DNA from: AP-15 sp036404275
Lineage (GTDB): Bacteria > Pseudomonadota > Alphaproteobacteria > ATCC43930 > CGMCC-115725
Reading direction: 5' to 3'
DNA length: 64,000 nucleotides
Assembly: GCA_036404275.1 (NCBI GenBank)
Contig: DASXAM010000132.1
Coordinates: 1 to 64,000, forward strand
Position numbers and translations under genes: made by a program. Shown here piece by piece: positions 27,154 to 35,077 of the stretch; position 1 is the stretch's first letter; each line of letters begins with the position of its first letter. The notes below the pieces were generated by a model. That model saw nothing but the letters and a program-made list of their open reading frames with translations, was not told the origin of the DNA and did not search any database.

Positions 27154-28351
27154 CGGGCGTTCTCCGGGAGGGCGGAGGGCGGCCGAGCCGAACGGCGCCG
27201 GCAAGCCCGACCGCAGACAGCAGCGCCATAAAGAGGTAGGCGTGCCCCCCGTATAAAGCGTAGAGCGCGCCGGCGGCCAGCATGACGAGGCCGCCGCCGA
27301 AGCCCGAGGACACCGCCGCGTAGATTGTTTGTGCGCCGGCCGCCGACTCGGGAACGATGATGCGCGACAGAAAATACATGGTGCCGAGATGACTCGCGCC
27401 GAAAGTCAGCGCATGCAGCAATTGCAGCGCTGCGGCGGCCGGCAGGCCCGGCAGCGCGGCGGCGAGCGTCCAGCGCACAACCCCCGCCGCACCGCCCAGC
27501 GCCATCAATCCGGCGGGACCCAATCGAGCGACGAGCCGGCCGCCCTGCCAAAACAGCACAATCTCGGCCAGCACCCCCTCGGCCCAGAGCCAGCCCACCG
27601 CGGTGTCGGAAAAACCGAGCGAGCGCCAGTAGAGGGTGCCGAACCCGTAATAGACCTGATGGCTCGCCTGCAATGCCGCGGCGGTTGCGACGACGCCCCA
27701 GAAGCGCGGATTTGCGGCGACGCCGCCAAGGCTGTGCCATGCCGCGCGCTGCGCGCCGCGGTTGCTTTCGGGCAGCGCCGGCACTCCCAGGCAGGCCAGC
27801 AGCAACAGCGTCGAGGCGCCGAGCACCAACGGCAGCACCCGCTCCGACGAGCTCGCGGCGAGCACCCTGCCGGCGACGAGCGAAGCCAGGATAAAACTGA
27901 CCGAGCCCCAGACTCGGACACGCCCATAATCGAGAGTGCGCGTGCGGGAAAACCCGAGCGCCACCGCATCGCCGAGCGGCATCAATGCCGATTGCGCGGT
28001 CAGCGCCAACAGGTTGAGAGCCAGAAGCGCAGCGAGCCCCGCGGTCCAGAACAGCCCCAAATAGGCGGCGAGCGCGGCGGCGGCGAGCGCGGCCATGACC
28101 GCGCGGCGCTGCCCGAGCCGGTCGGCGATCATGCCGATAGCGGGTGCGGTGGCAACCTTTGCCCAGATCGCGGCGGCGAACAGAAACGCGATCTCGCGCG
28201 GGCCGAGGCCGCGCGCCGCGAGCCAGACCGGCCAGAACGGGAGCTGGATGCCGTTTACCAGAAAGGCGGCGGCATAAAACCCCGAGAGACGAGCGGCGGC
28301 GAGCGGCGCAGCCTGCTCCGATCTCGCCGACAGCCTCGACGATCCGCGCAT
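27128..28351 (-). CDS. MFS transporter (HcaT/MFS_1-like)
   Basis: A 407-residue integral membrane protein with about twelve hydrophobic segments. The N-terminal LVNGIQLPFWPVWLAARGLG, the A-motif-like loop GMIADRLGQRRAVM, YGRVRVWGSVSF and the second-half VRWTLAAALPG match the phenylpropionate-permease-like branch of the major facilitator superfamily. The start ATG 28351 lies only 10 nt from the divergent terC-like start, so each gene's promoter must lie within the other's coding sequence, or one of the starts is misplaced. The substrate is unknown. Confidence 0.83.
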   Translation of the reverse strand: MRGSSRLSARSEQAAPLAAARLSGFYAAAFLVNGIQLPFWPVWLAARGLGPREIAFLFAAAIWAKVATAPAIGMIADRLGQRRAVMAALAAAALAAYLGLFWTAGLAALLALNLLALTAQSALMPLGDAVALGFSRTRTLDYGRVRVWGSVSFILASLVAGRVLAASSSERVLPLVLGASTLLLLACLGVPALPESNRGAQRAAWHSLGGVAANPRFWGVVATAAALQASHQVYYGFGTLYWRSLGFSDTAVGWLWAEGVLAEIVLFWQGGRLVARLGPAGLMALGGAAGVVRWTLAAALPGLPAAAALQLLHALTFGASHLGTMYFLSRIIVPESAAGAQTIYAAVSSGFGGGLVMLAAGALYALYGGHAYLFMALLSAVGLAGAVRLGRPPPSRRTPATDRTSDA

Positions 28352-28361
28352 CAGTGCCTAT

Positions 28362-29006
28362 GTGGCGAGGGTGCCGATCGGGGTAAATCAACTCAGCGCG
28401 CTGTTGTCGGTGGTCATCATCGACGTGGTGCTCGCCGGCGACAATGCGGTCGTGGTCGGCATGGCCGCCGCCGGGCTGCCGCCCAAGCAGCAGCGCCGCG
28501 TGATCGCGCTCGGTATCGCCGCGGCCACGGTGCTGCGCATCCTGTTCGCATACTACACGGCCAAGCTGCTGGAAATCATCGGGCTCACCTTGGCCGGCGG
28601 CGTGCTGCTGCTGTGGGTGGCCTGGAAAATGTTTCGCGAGCTGCGCGAAGCCCGGCGCGCCGAGCAGGCGAAGCAGATGCTCGAGTGTCGCGGCGCGACA
28701 CGGGTGCTGCAGCGCAAGAGCGCGCGGGAGGTGCTGTTTCGCATCGTTCTCGCCGATGTGTCGATGTCGCTCGACAACGTCCTCGCCGTCGCCGGGACCG
28801 CGCGCGACCATTTCTGGGTGCTGGCGTTCGGCCTCGTCCTTTCGGTCGCGCTGATGGGCGTCGCCTCGACCGTCATCGCGCGGCTGCTCGATCGGCATTT
28901 TTGGATATCGTGGGTCGGTCTCGGCATCATCGCCTTTGTCGCCGTGCGGATGATCTGGGAGGGCTCGACCGAGGTCCTGGGCCAGACCGCGGCGCTCGGG
29001 TTTTGA
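28362..29006 (+). CDS. TerC-family integral membrane protein (YjbE type)
   Basis: A 214-residue membrane protein. Both TerC signature repeats are seen: VVIIDVVLAGDNAVVVGMA near residue 17 and VLADVSMSLDNVLAVAG near residue 128, each with the conserved Asp/Asn pair in the membrane. Members are linked to metal export or metal loading of exported proteins, manganese especially. GTG 28362 is the first in-frame start; a second GTG lies at 28371. The frame has sensible codons upstream of it without a start codon, so the exact N-terminus is uncertain. Confidence 0.83.
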   Translation: MARVPIGVNQLSALLSVVIIDVVLAGDNAVVVGMAAAGLPPKQQRRVIALGIAAATVLRILFAYYTAKLLEIIGLTLAGGVLLLWVAWKMFRELREARRAEQAKQMLECRGATRVLQRKSAREVLFRIVLADVSMSLDNVLAVAGTARDHFWVLAFGLVLSVALMGVASTVIARLLDRHFWISWVGLGIIAFVAVRMIWEGSTEVLGQTAALGF

Positions 29007-29057
29007 GGTTGCGAGCTCGCATTGCAGCGCTCGCTGTGGTGCGGCTGCGTCGGTGCG

Positions 29058-29984
29058 CTAGCCGCGGCTGCAGGCGGCGCCGCCCAGCACACAGAATTTG
29101 GCGCAATGCGGGTGGTTGAGCGGCACCGCACCGCTCGCCGCAGCGAGGGTCGGGCCCAATTCGAAGCGCTCGTCGTAAGGCAATAGCGTGCAGGCGAGCA
29201 CCGCCGGGCGCGCAGCACCCTTGCGCTTGACCACCATGCGGGCGCTCGCGCACATCACGCTGTGCGGCGATTTGCCGAGGATGCCCCAGCACGCCTCGGT
29301 GATCTCCGGCACGTCCGCGGCGGTGTCCATCTCGGGAAAGACCATCAATGCCACCGGATCGTCGGCGTCGATCGCGACCGCGAGCTCGGCAAAAAGCCGG
29401 GCAAAGCCGGCGCGGATTTCGGCTTCCGATTCGCCCGACAGGCGGCGGCTCGCGACGTGCAGCGAGAACCCGTTGCGGGCGAGCCACAGCAACCCGTCGA
29501 TCGTCGGCTGCCAGCTGCGCCGGCCACGTTCTTCCTCGTGGATCCGACGCCCGTAATGGTCGATCGAGACCCGGATCGTCAGCCGCTCGCCAAAGCGTTT
29601 GTTGAGCCGCAGCAATGCCGGCTTGCATTTGGCCATGGGCCGCATCGCGTTAGTCAGAACGAGCGCACGAAAACCGCGGACGAGCGCGTCTTCGAGCATC
29701 GCCGGCAATTCCGGGTTCATAAACGGCTCGCCGCCGGTAAAGCCGATCAGCGAGGTCGGCAGGCCCGACCTCTCGATTTCGTCGAAAAATTCGCTGGCTT
29801 CGGCCGCGCTCAAATAGACGAGCCGGTCGTTCTTTGGCGATGACTCGATGTAGCAATGGCCGCAGGTCAGGTTGCACAAGGTGCCGGTGTTGAGCCACAG
29901 CGTTTCGAGACCGACGAGCGCCACCTGCGCGCGCCGGTCACCGCCGGCGGTAACGAACGGGTCTTGAAACTTGCGCGGATCCAT
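29058..29984 (-). CDS. Radical SAM protein with cysteine-rich C-terminus
   Basis: A 308-residue radical SAM enzyme. The [4Fe-4S] motif is Cys37-x3-Cys41-x2-Cys44 (CNLTCGHC), followed by the GGEP-type motif TGGEPFMNPEL. The C-terminal tail has Cys294, Cys298 and Cys305 (CAKFC, ACSRG), and MCASA and ACTLL supply two more, enough for an auxiliary iron-sulfur cluster as in SPASM/twitch-type enzymes. The reaction and substrate are not evident, and no peptide or cofactor gene lies next to it. It converges on the terC-like gene, leaving 51 nt between the stops. Confidence 0.8.
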   Translation of the reverse strand: MDPRKFQDPFVTAGGDRRAQVALVGLETLWLNTGTLCNLTCGHCYIESSPKNDRLVYLSAAEASEFFDEIERSGLPTSLIGFTGGEPFMNPELPAMLEDALVRGFRALVLTNAMRPMAKCKPALLRLNKRFGERLTIRVSIDHYGRRIHEEERGRRSWQPTIDGLLWLARNGFSLHVASRRLSGESEAEIRAGFARLFAELAVAIDADDPVALMVFPEMDTAADVPEITEACWGILGKSPHSVMCASARMVVKRKGAARPAVLACTLLPYDERFELGPTLAAASGAVPLNHPHCAKFCVLGGAACSRG

Positions 29985-30082
29985 GGCTGGCCGCTCGCGG
30001 CGGTTTGTTCACTTGTGCCAGCTTAACCCGCCGAACCGTGTTAACGATCGCTTTTGGCGATCAAACCGCCGTGATTTCTGTC

Positions 30083-30328
30083 TCAGTGGCCGGTATTCGA
30101 GTTTGGCTGCGTCTGCGACTTTTGCTGCTGCTCGCGGGCGTGCTTTGCCGCCTCGTGGTGGCCGATGATGCAGCCGGCGCCGGCGCCGATCAGCCCGTGA
30201 TGACCGGCGAAGTGTCCGGCAACACCGCCGACGACCGCGCCTTTTAGGCAACCGGCGGCGCGTGCCGGCGCCGAAATCGAGCCGAGCAACCCGATCGTGC
30301 AGCATGCCGCTATCAACATGAATTTCAT
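30083..30328 (-). CDS. Small exported glycine-zipper protein
   Basis: An 81-residue product with signal peptide MKFMLIAACCTIGLLG...ARA, then a glycine-zipper stretch (AVVGGVAGHFAGHHGLIGAGAG) typical of small envelope proteins, and a His/Lys/Gln-rich tail ending SNTGH. ATG 30328 has AGGA six nt upstream. It lies divergently from thrC, with about 106 nt between the starts. The glycine-zipper family is broad and does not give a function. Confidence 0.62.
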   Translation of the reverse strand: MKFMLIAACCTIGLLGSISAPARAAGCLKGAVVGGVAGHFAGHHGLIGAGAGCIIGHHEAAKHAREQQQKSQTQPNSNTGH

Positions 30329-30434
30329 TGTGGATCCTCTTCCAGGTGTCGCAGCTGCGAACACCCTGCCAGCGCCGCGGGTTCACCGGACCGGAGGTTG
30401 CAGCGACGCCGCCGCAAGACTACGTTGCGCCGTC

Positions 30435-31859
30435 GTGGAATATCTCAGCACGCGCAGCATCCGGCCGCGGCCGAGCCCGCTCGGGTTCACCGATGTGCTG
30501 CTGAAGGGGCTTGCCGAGGACGGAGGCCTTTTTGTGCCGGCCGAGCTGCCCGGGCTCGATCAAGCCGCGCTGCACGGCTTTTCCGGCCTCCCCTATGCCG
30601 AGCTGGCCGCGCGACTGGTTGGACTGTTTGCCGGCGCCGAGCTTGTCGCGGACGAGCTGCAAAGCCTTGCAACCGCGGCTTATCGCGAGTTTCGCCACGC
30701 CGCGGTGGCGCCGCTCGTCCAGCTCGACGAGCGGCTATGGCTTTTGGAGCTGTTTCACGGCCCGACGCTGGCGTTCAAGGACCTCGCCCTGCAATTCGTC
30801 GGACGGCTCTTCGATCGGGCATTGGCGCGGCGGCGGGAGCATGCGACGGTCATTGCCGCGACCTCGGGCGACACCGGATCGGCGGCAATCGCCGCCTGCC
30901 GCGACCGCGAGGCGATCGACATCTTTGTGCTCTACCCGCACGGCCGGGTGTCCGAGGTGCAGCGGCGCCAGATGACGACGGTCGAGGCGGCAAACGCGCA
31001 TGCGGTCGCGATCGAAGGCACTTTCGACGATTGCCAGGACCTGGTCAAAGCGCTGTTTGCCGACGCCGAGCTGCGGGCGAACCTCAATCTCGCCGCGGTC
31101 AACTCGATCAACTGGGCGCGGATCGCCGCGCAGACCGTCTATTATTTTGCAGCCGCCGCGGCGCTCGGCGGCCCGGCGCGGCCGGTGTCGTTCAGCGTGC
31201 CGACCGGCAATTTCGGCAATGTCTATGCCGGACACATCGCCCGCCGCATGGGGCTGCCGGTCGAGCGCCTGGCAATCGGCACCAATAAGAACGATATCCT
31301 TGCCCGTTACTTGGCGAGCGGAGTGATGAGCGTGGCGGCGGTCGAGCCGAGCCTGAGCCCGAGCATGGACATCCAGGTGGCGAGCAATTTCGAGCGGCTG
31401 TTGTTCGAGCTGAAAGGCCGCAACGGAGCGGCCGTCGCCGAGGCGATGGGCGTTTTCCGGCGCACCGGGACCCTGCACGAAGACGGTCAGGCATGGCGCG
31501 CGGCGCGCGGCTTGTTTTCCGGACATCGGGTGGACGACACTCTGACCATGCGCACGATCGCCGAAACCCATGCCCGCGCGGGTATGCTGATCGATCCGCA
31601 TACCGCGGTTGCGGTCGCCGCCGCCCGCGCCGAAATCGCCGCTGCCCCCAAAGGCGCGCCTATGATCGCGCTCGCCTCTGCCCATCCGGCGAAATTCCCG
31701 GACGCGGTCGAGCGTGCGACCGGCATCCGCCCGGCCCTGCCGCCCGCCCTCGGCGATCTTTTCGATCGGCGCGAGCGGATCACCGTGCTGCCGAACGATC
31801 TTAGCGCCGTCGGAAGCTTTATTTGCGCGCATGCGCGCCGTGCCCGGAGAATCAAATGA
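30435..31859 (+). CDS. thrC: Threonine synthase
   Basis: A 474-residue PLP enzyme that converts O-phosphohomoserine to threonine. The start is GTG 30435, giving the family N-terminus (V/M)EYLSTRSIR; the frame remains open upstream, but that part is not conserved. The PLP lysine is Lys115 in FHGPTLAFKDLALQ; TSGDTGSAAIAACR and SVPTGNFGNVYAGHIARRMG complete the cofactor and phosphate sites. The stop overlaps the next gene's ATG (ATGA), forming an operon with the M16 peptidase and GNAT genes, a common alphaproteobacterial arrangement. Confidence 0.95.
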   Translation: MEYLSTRSIRPRPSPLGFTDVLLKGLAEDGGLFVPAELPGLDQAALHGFSGLPYAELAARLVGLFAGAELVADELQSLATAAYREFRHAAVAPLVQLDERLWLLELFHGPTLAFKDLALQFVGRLFDRALARRREHATVIAATSGDTGSAAIAACRDREAIDIFVLYPHGRVSEVQRRQMTTVEAANAHAVAIEGTFDDCQDLVKALFADAELRANLNLAAVNSINWARIAAQTVYYFAAAAALGGPARPVSFSVPTGNFGNVYAGHIARRMGLPVERLAIGTNKNDILARYLASGVMSVAAVEPSLSPSMDIQVASNFERLLFELKGRNGAAVAEAMGVFRRTGTLHEDGQAWRAARGLFSGHRVDDTLTMRTIAETHARAGMLIDPHTAVAVAAARAEIAAAPKGAPMIALASAHPAKFPDAVERATGIRPALPPALGDLFDRRERITVLPNDLSAVGSFICAHARRARRIK

Positions 31860-33115
31860 CGACACGCGTTTCAACCTTGAAGAACGGGCTGCGCGTCGCG
31901 ACCGACCGGGTCGATACCGTGGACACGGTCTCGCTCGGCATTTGGGTCGATGTTGGTACTCGCCACGAGCCGGCAGCGATCAATGGGGCCGCGCATTTTC
32001 TCGAGCACATGGCGTTCAAGGGCACCGAGCGGCGCAGCGCTCTCGCCATCGCCGAGGAGATCGAGGCGGTCGGCGGCCATCTGAACGCCTATACCTCGCG
32101 CGAGAGCACCGCGTATTACGCCAAGGTGCTGAAGGAGGATGTGCCGCTCGCCCTCGATATCCTCGCCGACATTTTGCAGAACTCGACCTTCGCGGCCGAT
32201 GAGCTCGAGCGCGAGCGCACCGTGATCCTGCAGGAGATCGGCCAGGCCAACGACACGCCCGACGACATCATCTTCGACCATTTCCAGGAATGCGCCTATC
32301 CCGACCAGCCGATGGGCCGGCCGGTATTGGGGCGTCCGGAGATCATTCGGCGGCTCGGCCGCGAGGCGATTGTCGATTACTTGCGCGGCCATTACAGCGC
32401 CTCGCGCATGGTGTTGGCGGCCTCGGGCAATCTCGACCACGACCGTCTGGTGGCGCTTGCCGAAAAGCTGCTCTCGGATGTTCCAGCCGAGCTGCCGCTC
32501 ACGACGGAGCCGGCGCGCTACGAGGGCGGCGACCGGCGCGAGGCGCGCGAGCTCGAGCAACTGCATCTGGTGCTGGGCTTTCCCGGCCCGGTGCTCGGCG
32601 ACCCGGACTATTTCGCCGCCGCGGTGCTGTCGACGGCGTTTGGCGGCGGCATGTCGTCGCGACTCTTCCAGCAGATCCGCGAGAAGAAGGGCCTCGTCTA
32701 CGCGATCCATTCCTTCGTCCACAGCTACCGCGACGCCGGCCTCTTCGGCATTTACGCCGGCACCGGGGAAGAGGAAGCGGCCGAATTGGTGCCGGCATTG
32801 TGCGAAGAGGCGCTGCGGCTCCGGGACGGGTTGACCCCGGTCGAGCTGGCGCGAGCCAAGACGCAGATGAAGGCCGGCCTCTTGATGTCGCTCGAAAGCA
32901 CCTCGGCGCGTTGCGAGCAGATGGCGCAGCATCTGCTGATCCACGGCAAACCGTTCGACCCGCCCGAAATCGTGAGCCGGATCGAGGCGGTCGATGATGC
33001 GGCGATCGCCCGTATCGTCGCCGGCTGGGGCGCAGCGCCGCCGACGCTGGCGGCGCTTGGGCCGCTCACCGGGCTCGAGGAATTCGACCGCGTGCGCACG
33101 CGGCTCGCCGCCTGA
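31856..33115 (+). CDS. M16-family zinc peptidase (processing-peptidase-like)
   Basis: A 419-residue metallopeptidase related to mitochondrial processing peptidase beta and bacterial YmxG/PqqL-type proteins. The inverted zinc motif is His47-Phe-Leu-Glu50-His51 (HFLEH), with the third ligand Glu127 in ERTVILQEI, so the catalytic half is intact. The second domain contains GGGMSSRLFQQIREKKGLVYAI, the glycine-rich substrate-binding segment. No signal peptide is visible. ATG 31856 overlaps the thrC stop by 4 nt, and a GNAT gene follows after 8 nt. Confidence 0.92.
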   Translation: MTTRVSTLKNGLRVATDRVDTVDTVSLGIWVDVGTRHEPAAINGAAHFLEHMAFKGTERRSALAIAEEIEAVGGHLNAYTSRESTAYYAKVLKEDVPLALDILADILQNSTFAADELERERTVILQEIGQANDTPDDIIFDHFQECAYPDQPMGRPVLGRPEIIRRLGREAIVDYLRGHYSASRMVLAASGNLDHDRLVALAEKLLSDVPAELPLTTEPARYEGGDRREARELEQLHLVLGFPGPVLGDPDYFAAAVLSTAFGGGMSSRLFQQIREKKGLVYAIHSFVHSYRDAGLFGIYAGTGEEEAAELVPALCEEALRLRDGLTPVELARAKTQMKAGLLMSLESTSARCEQMAQHLLIHGKPFDPPEIVSRIEAVDDAAIARIVAGWGAAPPTLAALGPLTGLEEFDRVRTRLAA

Positions 33116-33123
33116 CCGCTGCG

Positions 33124-33738
33124 ATGGCGCCGCAGCGCAAATCCTTCCCGCGCCTCTTTCTGGCTCGGGCGGACCCGTTCCGGCTCAGCGGCGAACGGGT
33201 CTTTTTGCGTCTTCCCGAGCGCGGCGATTATGAGGCCTGGGCCAGCCTGCGCGCCGGCTCACGAAATTTTCTGGTGCCGTGGGAGCCGATCTGGCCGCCC
33301 GATGCATTGTCACGCGCCAATTTTCGCGCCCGCATCGCCCGCTACACCGAGGACTGGCGCACCGACCAGGCCTACAATTTTTTTATCTTTGCCCACGACG
33401 AAGCGCTTGTCGGCGGGATCGGCCTGTCGAATGTGCGGCGCGGTGTGTCGGAGACCGCGAGCCTCGGCTATTGGGTCGGCGAGCCGCATGCCCGCCAGGG
33501 CTATATGACCGCGGCCTTGCCGTTGGTCCTCGATTTTGCTTTCGAGCGGCTGCGCCTGCATCGGGTCGAGGCGGCGTGCCTGCCGACCAATGTGCCGAGC
33601 CGCGCGCTATTGATGCGGGCCGGCTTTCAGCAGGAAGGCTACGCCCGCCAATACCTCTGTATCGAAGGCAAATGGCAGGACCATCTGCTGTTCGCGATCC
33701 TGCAACAGGACCCGCGCAGCGGCTCGGGGCGGGGATAG
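33124..33738 (+). CDS. GNAT acetyltransferase (RimJ/RimL type)
   Basis: A 204-residue N-acetyltransferase. After the N-terminal GERVFLRLPERGDYEAW, the acetyl-CoA-binding region is seen as LGYWVGEPHARQGYMTAAL (R-x-x-G-x-(M/A) form), and the C-terminus has RVEAACLPTNVPSRALLMRAGFQQEGYA. Relatives acetylate ribosomal protein N-termini or small amines. The gene follows the M16 peptidase gene by 8 nt, as the third gene of the thrC operon. Confidence 0.87.
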   Translation: MAPQRKSFPRLFLARADPFRLSGERVFLRLPERGDYEAWASLRAGSRNFLVPWEPIWPPDALSRANFRARIARYTEDWRTDQAYNFFIFAHDEALVGGIGLSNVRRGVSETASLGYWVGEPHARQGYMTAALPLVLDFAFERLRLHRVEAACLPTNVPSRALLMRAGFQQEGYARQYLCIEGKWQDHLLFAILQQDPRSGSGRG

Positions 33739-33749
33739 GAGGCGTCCGC

Positions 33750-34307
33750 TCAGGCGCGGCCGGCTTCGGTGGAGAGCATCGACAAATCGATGCCGAGCTT
33801 GGCGAGCGCTCGCTGCCATTTGCCGTCGTAGTCGGGATCGAACACGATCCCGTCGTCGGCCGCGACCGACAACCAACCATTGGCCTGGATCTCGGCATCG
33901 AGCTGGCCCGGCCCCCAGCCTGCGTAGCCGAGCGCCAACAGGCATTGCCGCGGCCCCTGCCCACGGCCGATCGCGCGCAGGATCTCGATCGTCGCCGTCA
34001 CCGCGATATTGCCTTCGACGTGGAGGGTCGCCTCCTCCTGGTAATCGGCGGTGTGCAGCACAAAGCCGCGGCCGGTTTCGACCGGTCCGCCAAAATGGAC
34101 CGGGCGCGCGGTGCCGGTGCCTTGCGGGTTGATCTCGAGCTGGTCGAACAGCTCGCCCATCGTCAACGAGCCGATCGGCTTGTTGATGACCAGCCCCATC
34201 GCCCCGGCATCGTCGCTATGCGCACACATATAGATGACCGAGCGGGCAAAGCGCGGGTCGCCCATCTGCGGCATCGCCACCAGCAGCTGGCCTGCGAGCG
34301 AGGTCAC
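33750..34307 (-). CDS. YqgE/AlgH family protein (DUF179)
   Basis: A 185-residue protein of the widespread YqgE/AlgH family. Conserved segments include GQLLVAMPQMGDPRFARSV, MGLVINKP, HFGGPVETGRGFVLH and ALGYAGWGPGQLDAEI. The molecular function is not firmly established in any member. GTG 34307 follows GGAGTAGGGC. It converges on the GNAT gene with only 11 nt between the stops, and the peroxiredoxin gene diverges about 200 nt away. Confidence 0.9.
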   Translation of the reverse strand: MTSLAGQLLVAMPQMGDPRFARSVIYMCAHSDDAGAMGLVINKPIGSLTMGELFDQLEINPQGTGTARPVHFGGPVETGRGFVLHTADYQEEATLHVEGNIAVTATIEILRAIGRGQGPRQCLLALGYAGWGPGQLDAEIQANGWLSVAADDGIVFDPDYDGKWQRALAKLGIDLSMLSTEAGRA

Positions 34308-34506
34308 GCCCTACTCCGACCGTTCATCGCGCAGCGCTCCTTATTGCCGCCCGCCTCATAGAGCTTATACGTCTATATAGGCATTTGATTGCGTCGGTGT
34401 GCGCACGATCGCGTGTGCTCCGGGCCAAGACAGCCGCCGGGTTTGCCGCCCCGGTCGCCCTGTGCTATCGCTCGGCCCGGCCCGTTTCACCATCGGAGGG
34501 AAGCTC

Positions 34507-34995
34507 ATGACGATCAAAGTCGGCGACCGGCTGCCGTCGGCGACGCTGCGGCAGGTTACATCCGAAGGACCAAAAGAGGTCAGCACCGACGATTTTTTCC
34601 GCGGCAAAAAGGTGGCGTTGTTCGCCGTGCCTGGCGCCTTCACGCCGGCCTGCTCGCAGCGCCATCTGCCGGGTTTTGTCGAGCGTGCGGCCGAGATCAA
34701 GGCAAAGGGAGTGGACGAGGTCGCTTGCGTTGCGGTCAACGATGCCGCGGTGCTGACCGCTTGGGGCAAGCAGCAGAAAAGCGAGGGCAAGGTCACGATG
34801 CTGGCCGACGGCAGCGGCGAATTAGCCCGCGCGCTCGGGCTCGAGCTCGACCTGTCAAAAGCCGGTCTCGGCGTCCGCTCGAAGCGCTATTCGATGCTGG
34901 TCGATAACGGCGTCGTCAAATCGCTGAACGTCGAGGCTCAGCCGGGCCAAGTCGAGGCATCAAGCGCCGAAGCGATGCTGAAGGCGCTCGGCTGA
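34507..34995 (+). CDS. Peroxiredoxin (Prx5/hybrid type)
   Basis: A 162-residue thiol peroxidase that reduces hydrogen and organic peroxides. The peroxidatic cysteine is Cys49 in VPGAFTPACSQRHLP; Cys74 (EVACVAVND) is a second cysteine that could help resolve it. The Prx5 end RYSMLVDNGVVKSLNVE is present. GGAGGG lies 6 nt upstream of ATG 34507. It is probably monocistronic. Its 3' end faces the sppA gene, with about 80 nt between. Confidence 0.92.
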   Translation: MTIKVGDRLPSATLRQVTSEGPKEVSTDDFFRGKKVALFAVPGAFTPACSQRHLPGFVERAAEIKAKGVDEVACVAVNDAAVLTAWGKQQKSEGKVTMLADGSGELARALGLELDLSKAGLGVRSKRYSMLVDNGVVKSLNVEAQPGQVEASSAEAMLKALG

Positions 34996-35077
34996 CGCGG
35001 CGCCGTCCAGAACGGGCGATTCTCGCCGCAACGGGGCCGACACCAGCCAAAATGCCGTGCAATGGCGACGCCGCCCG

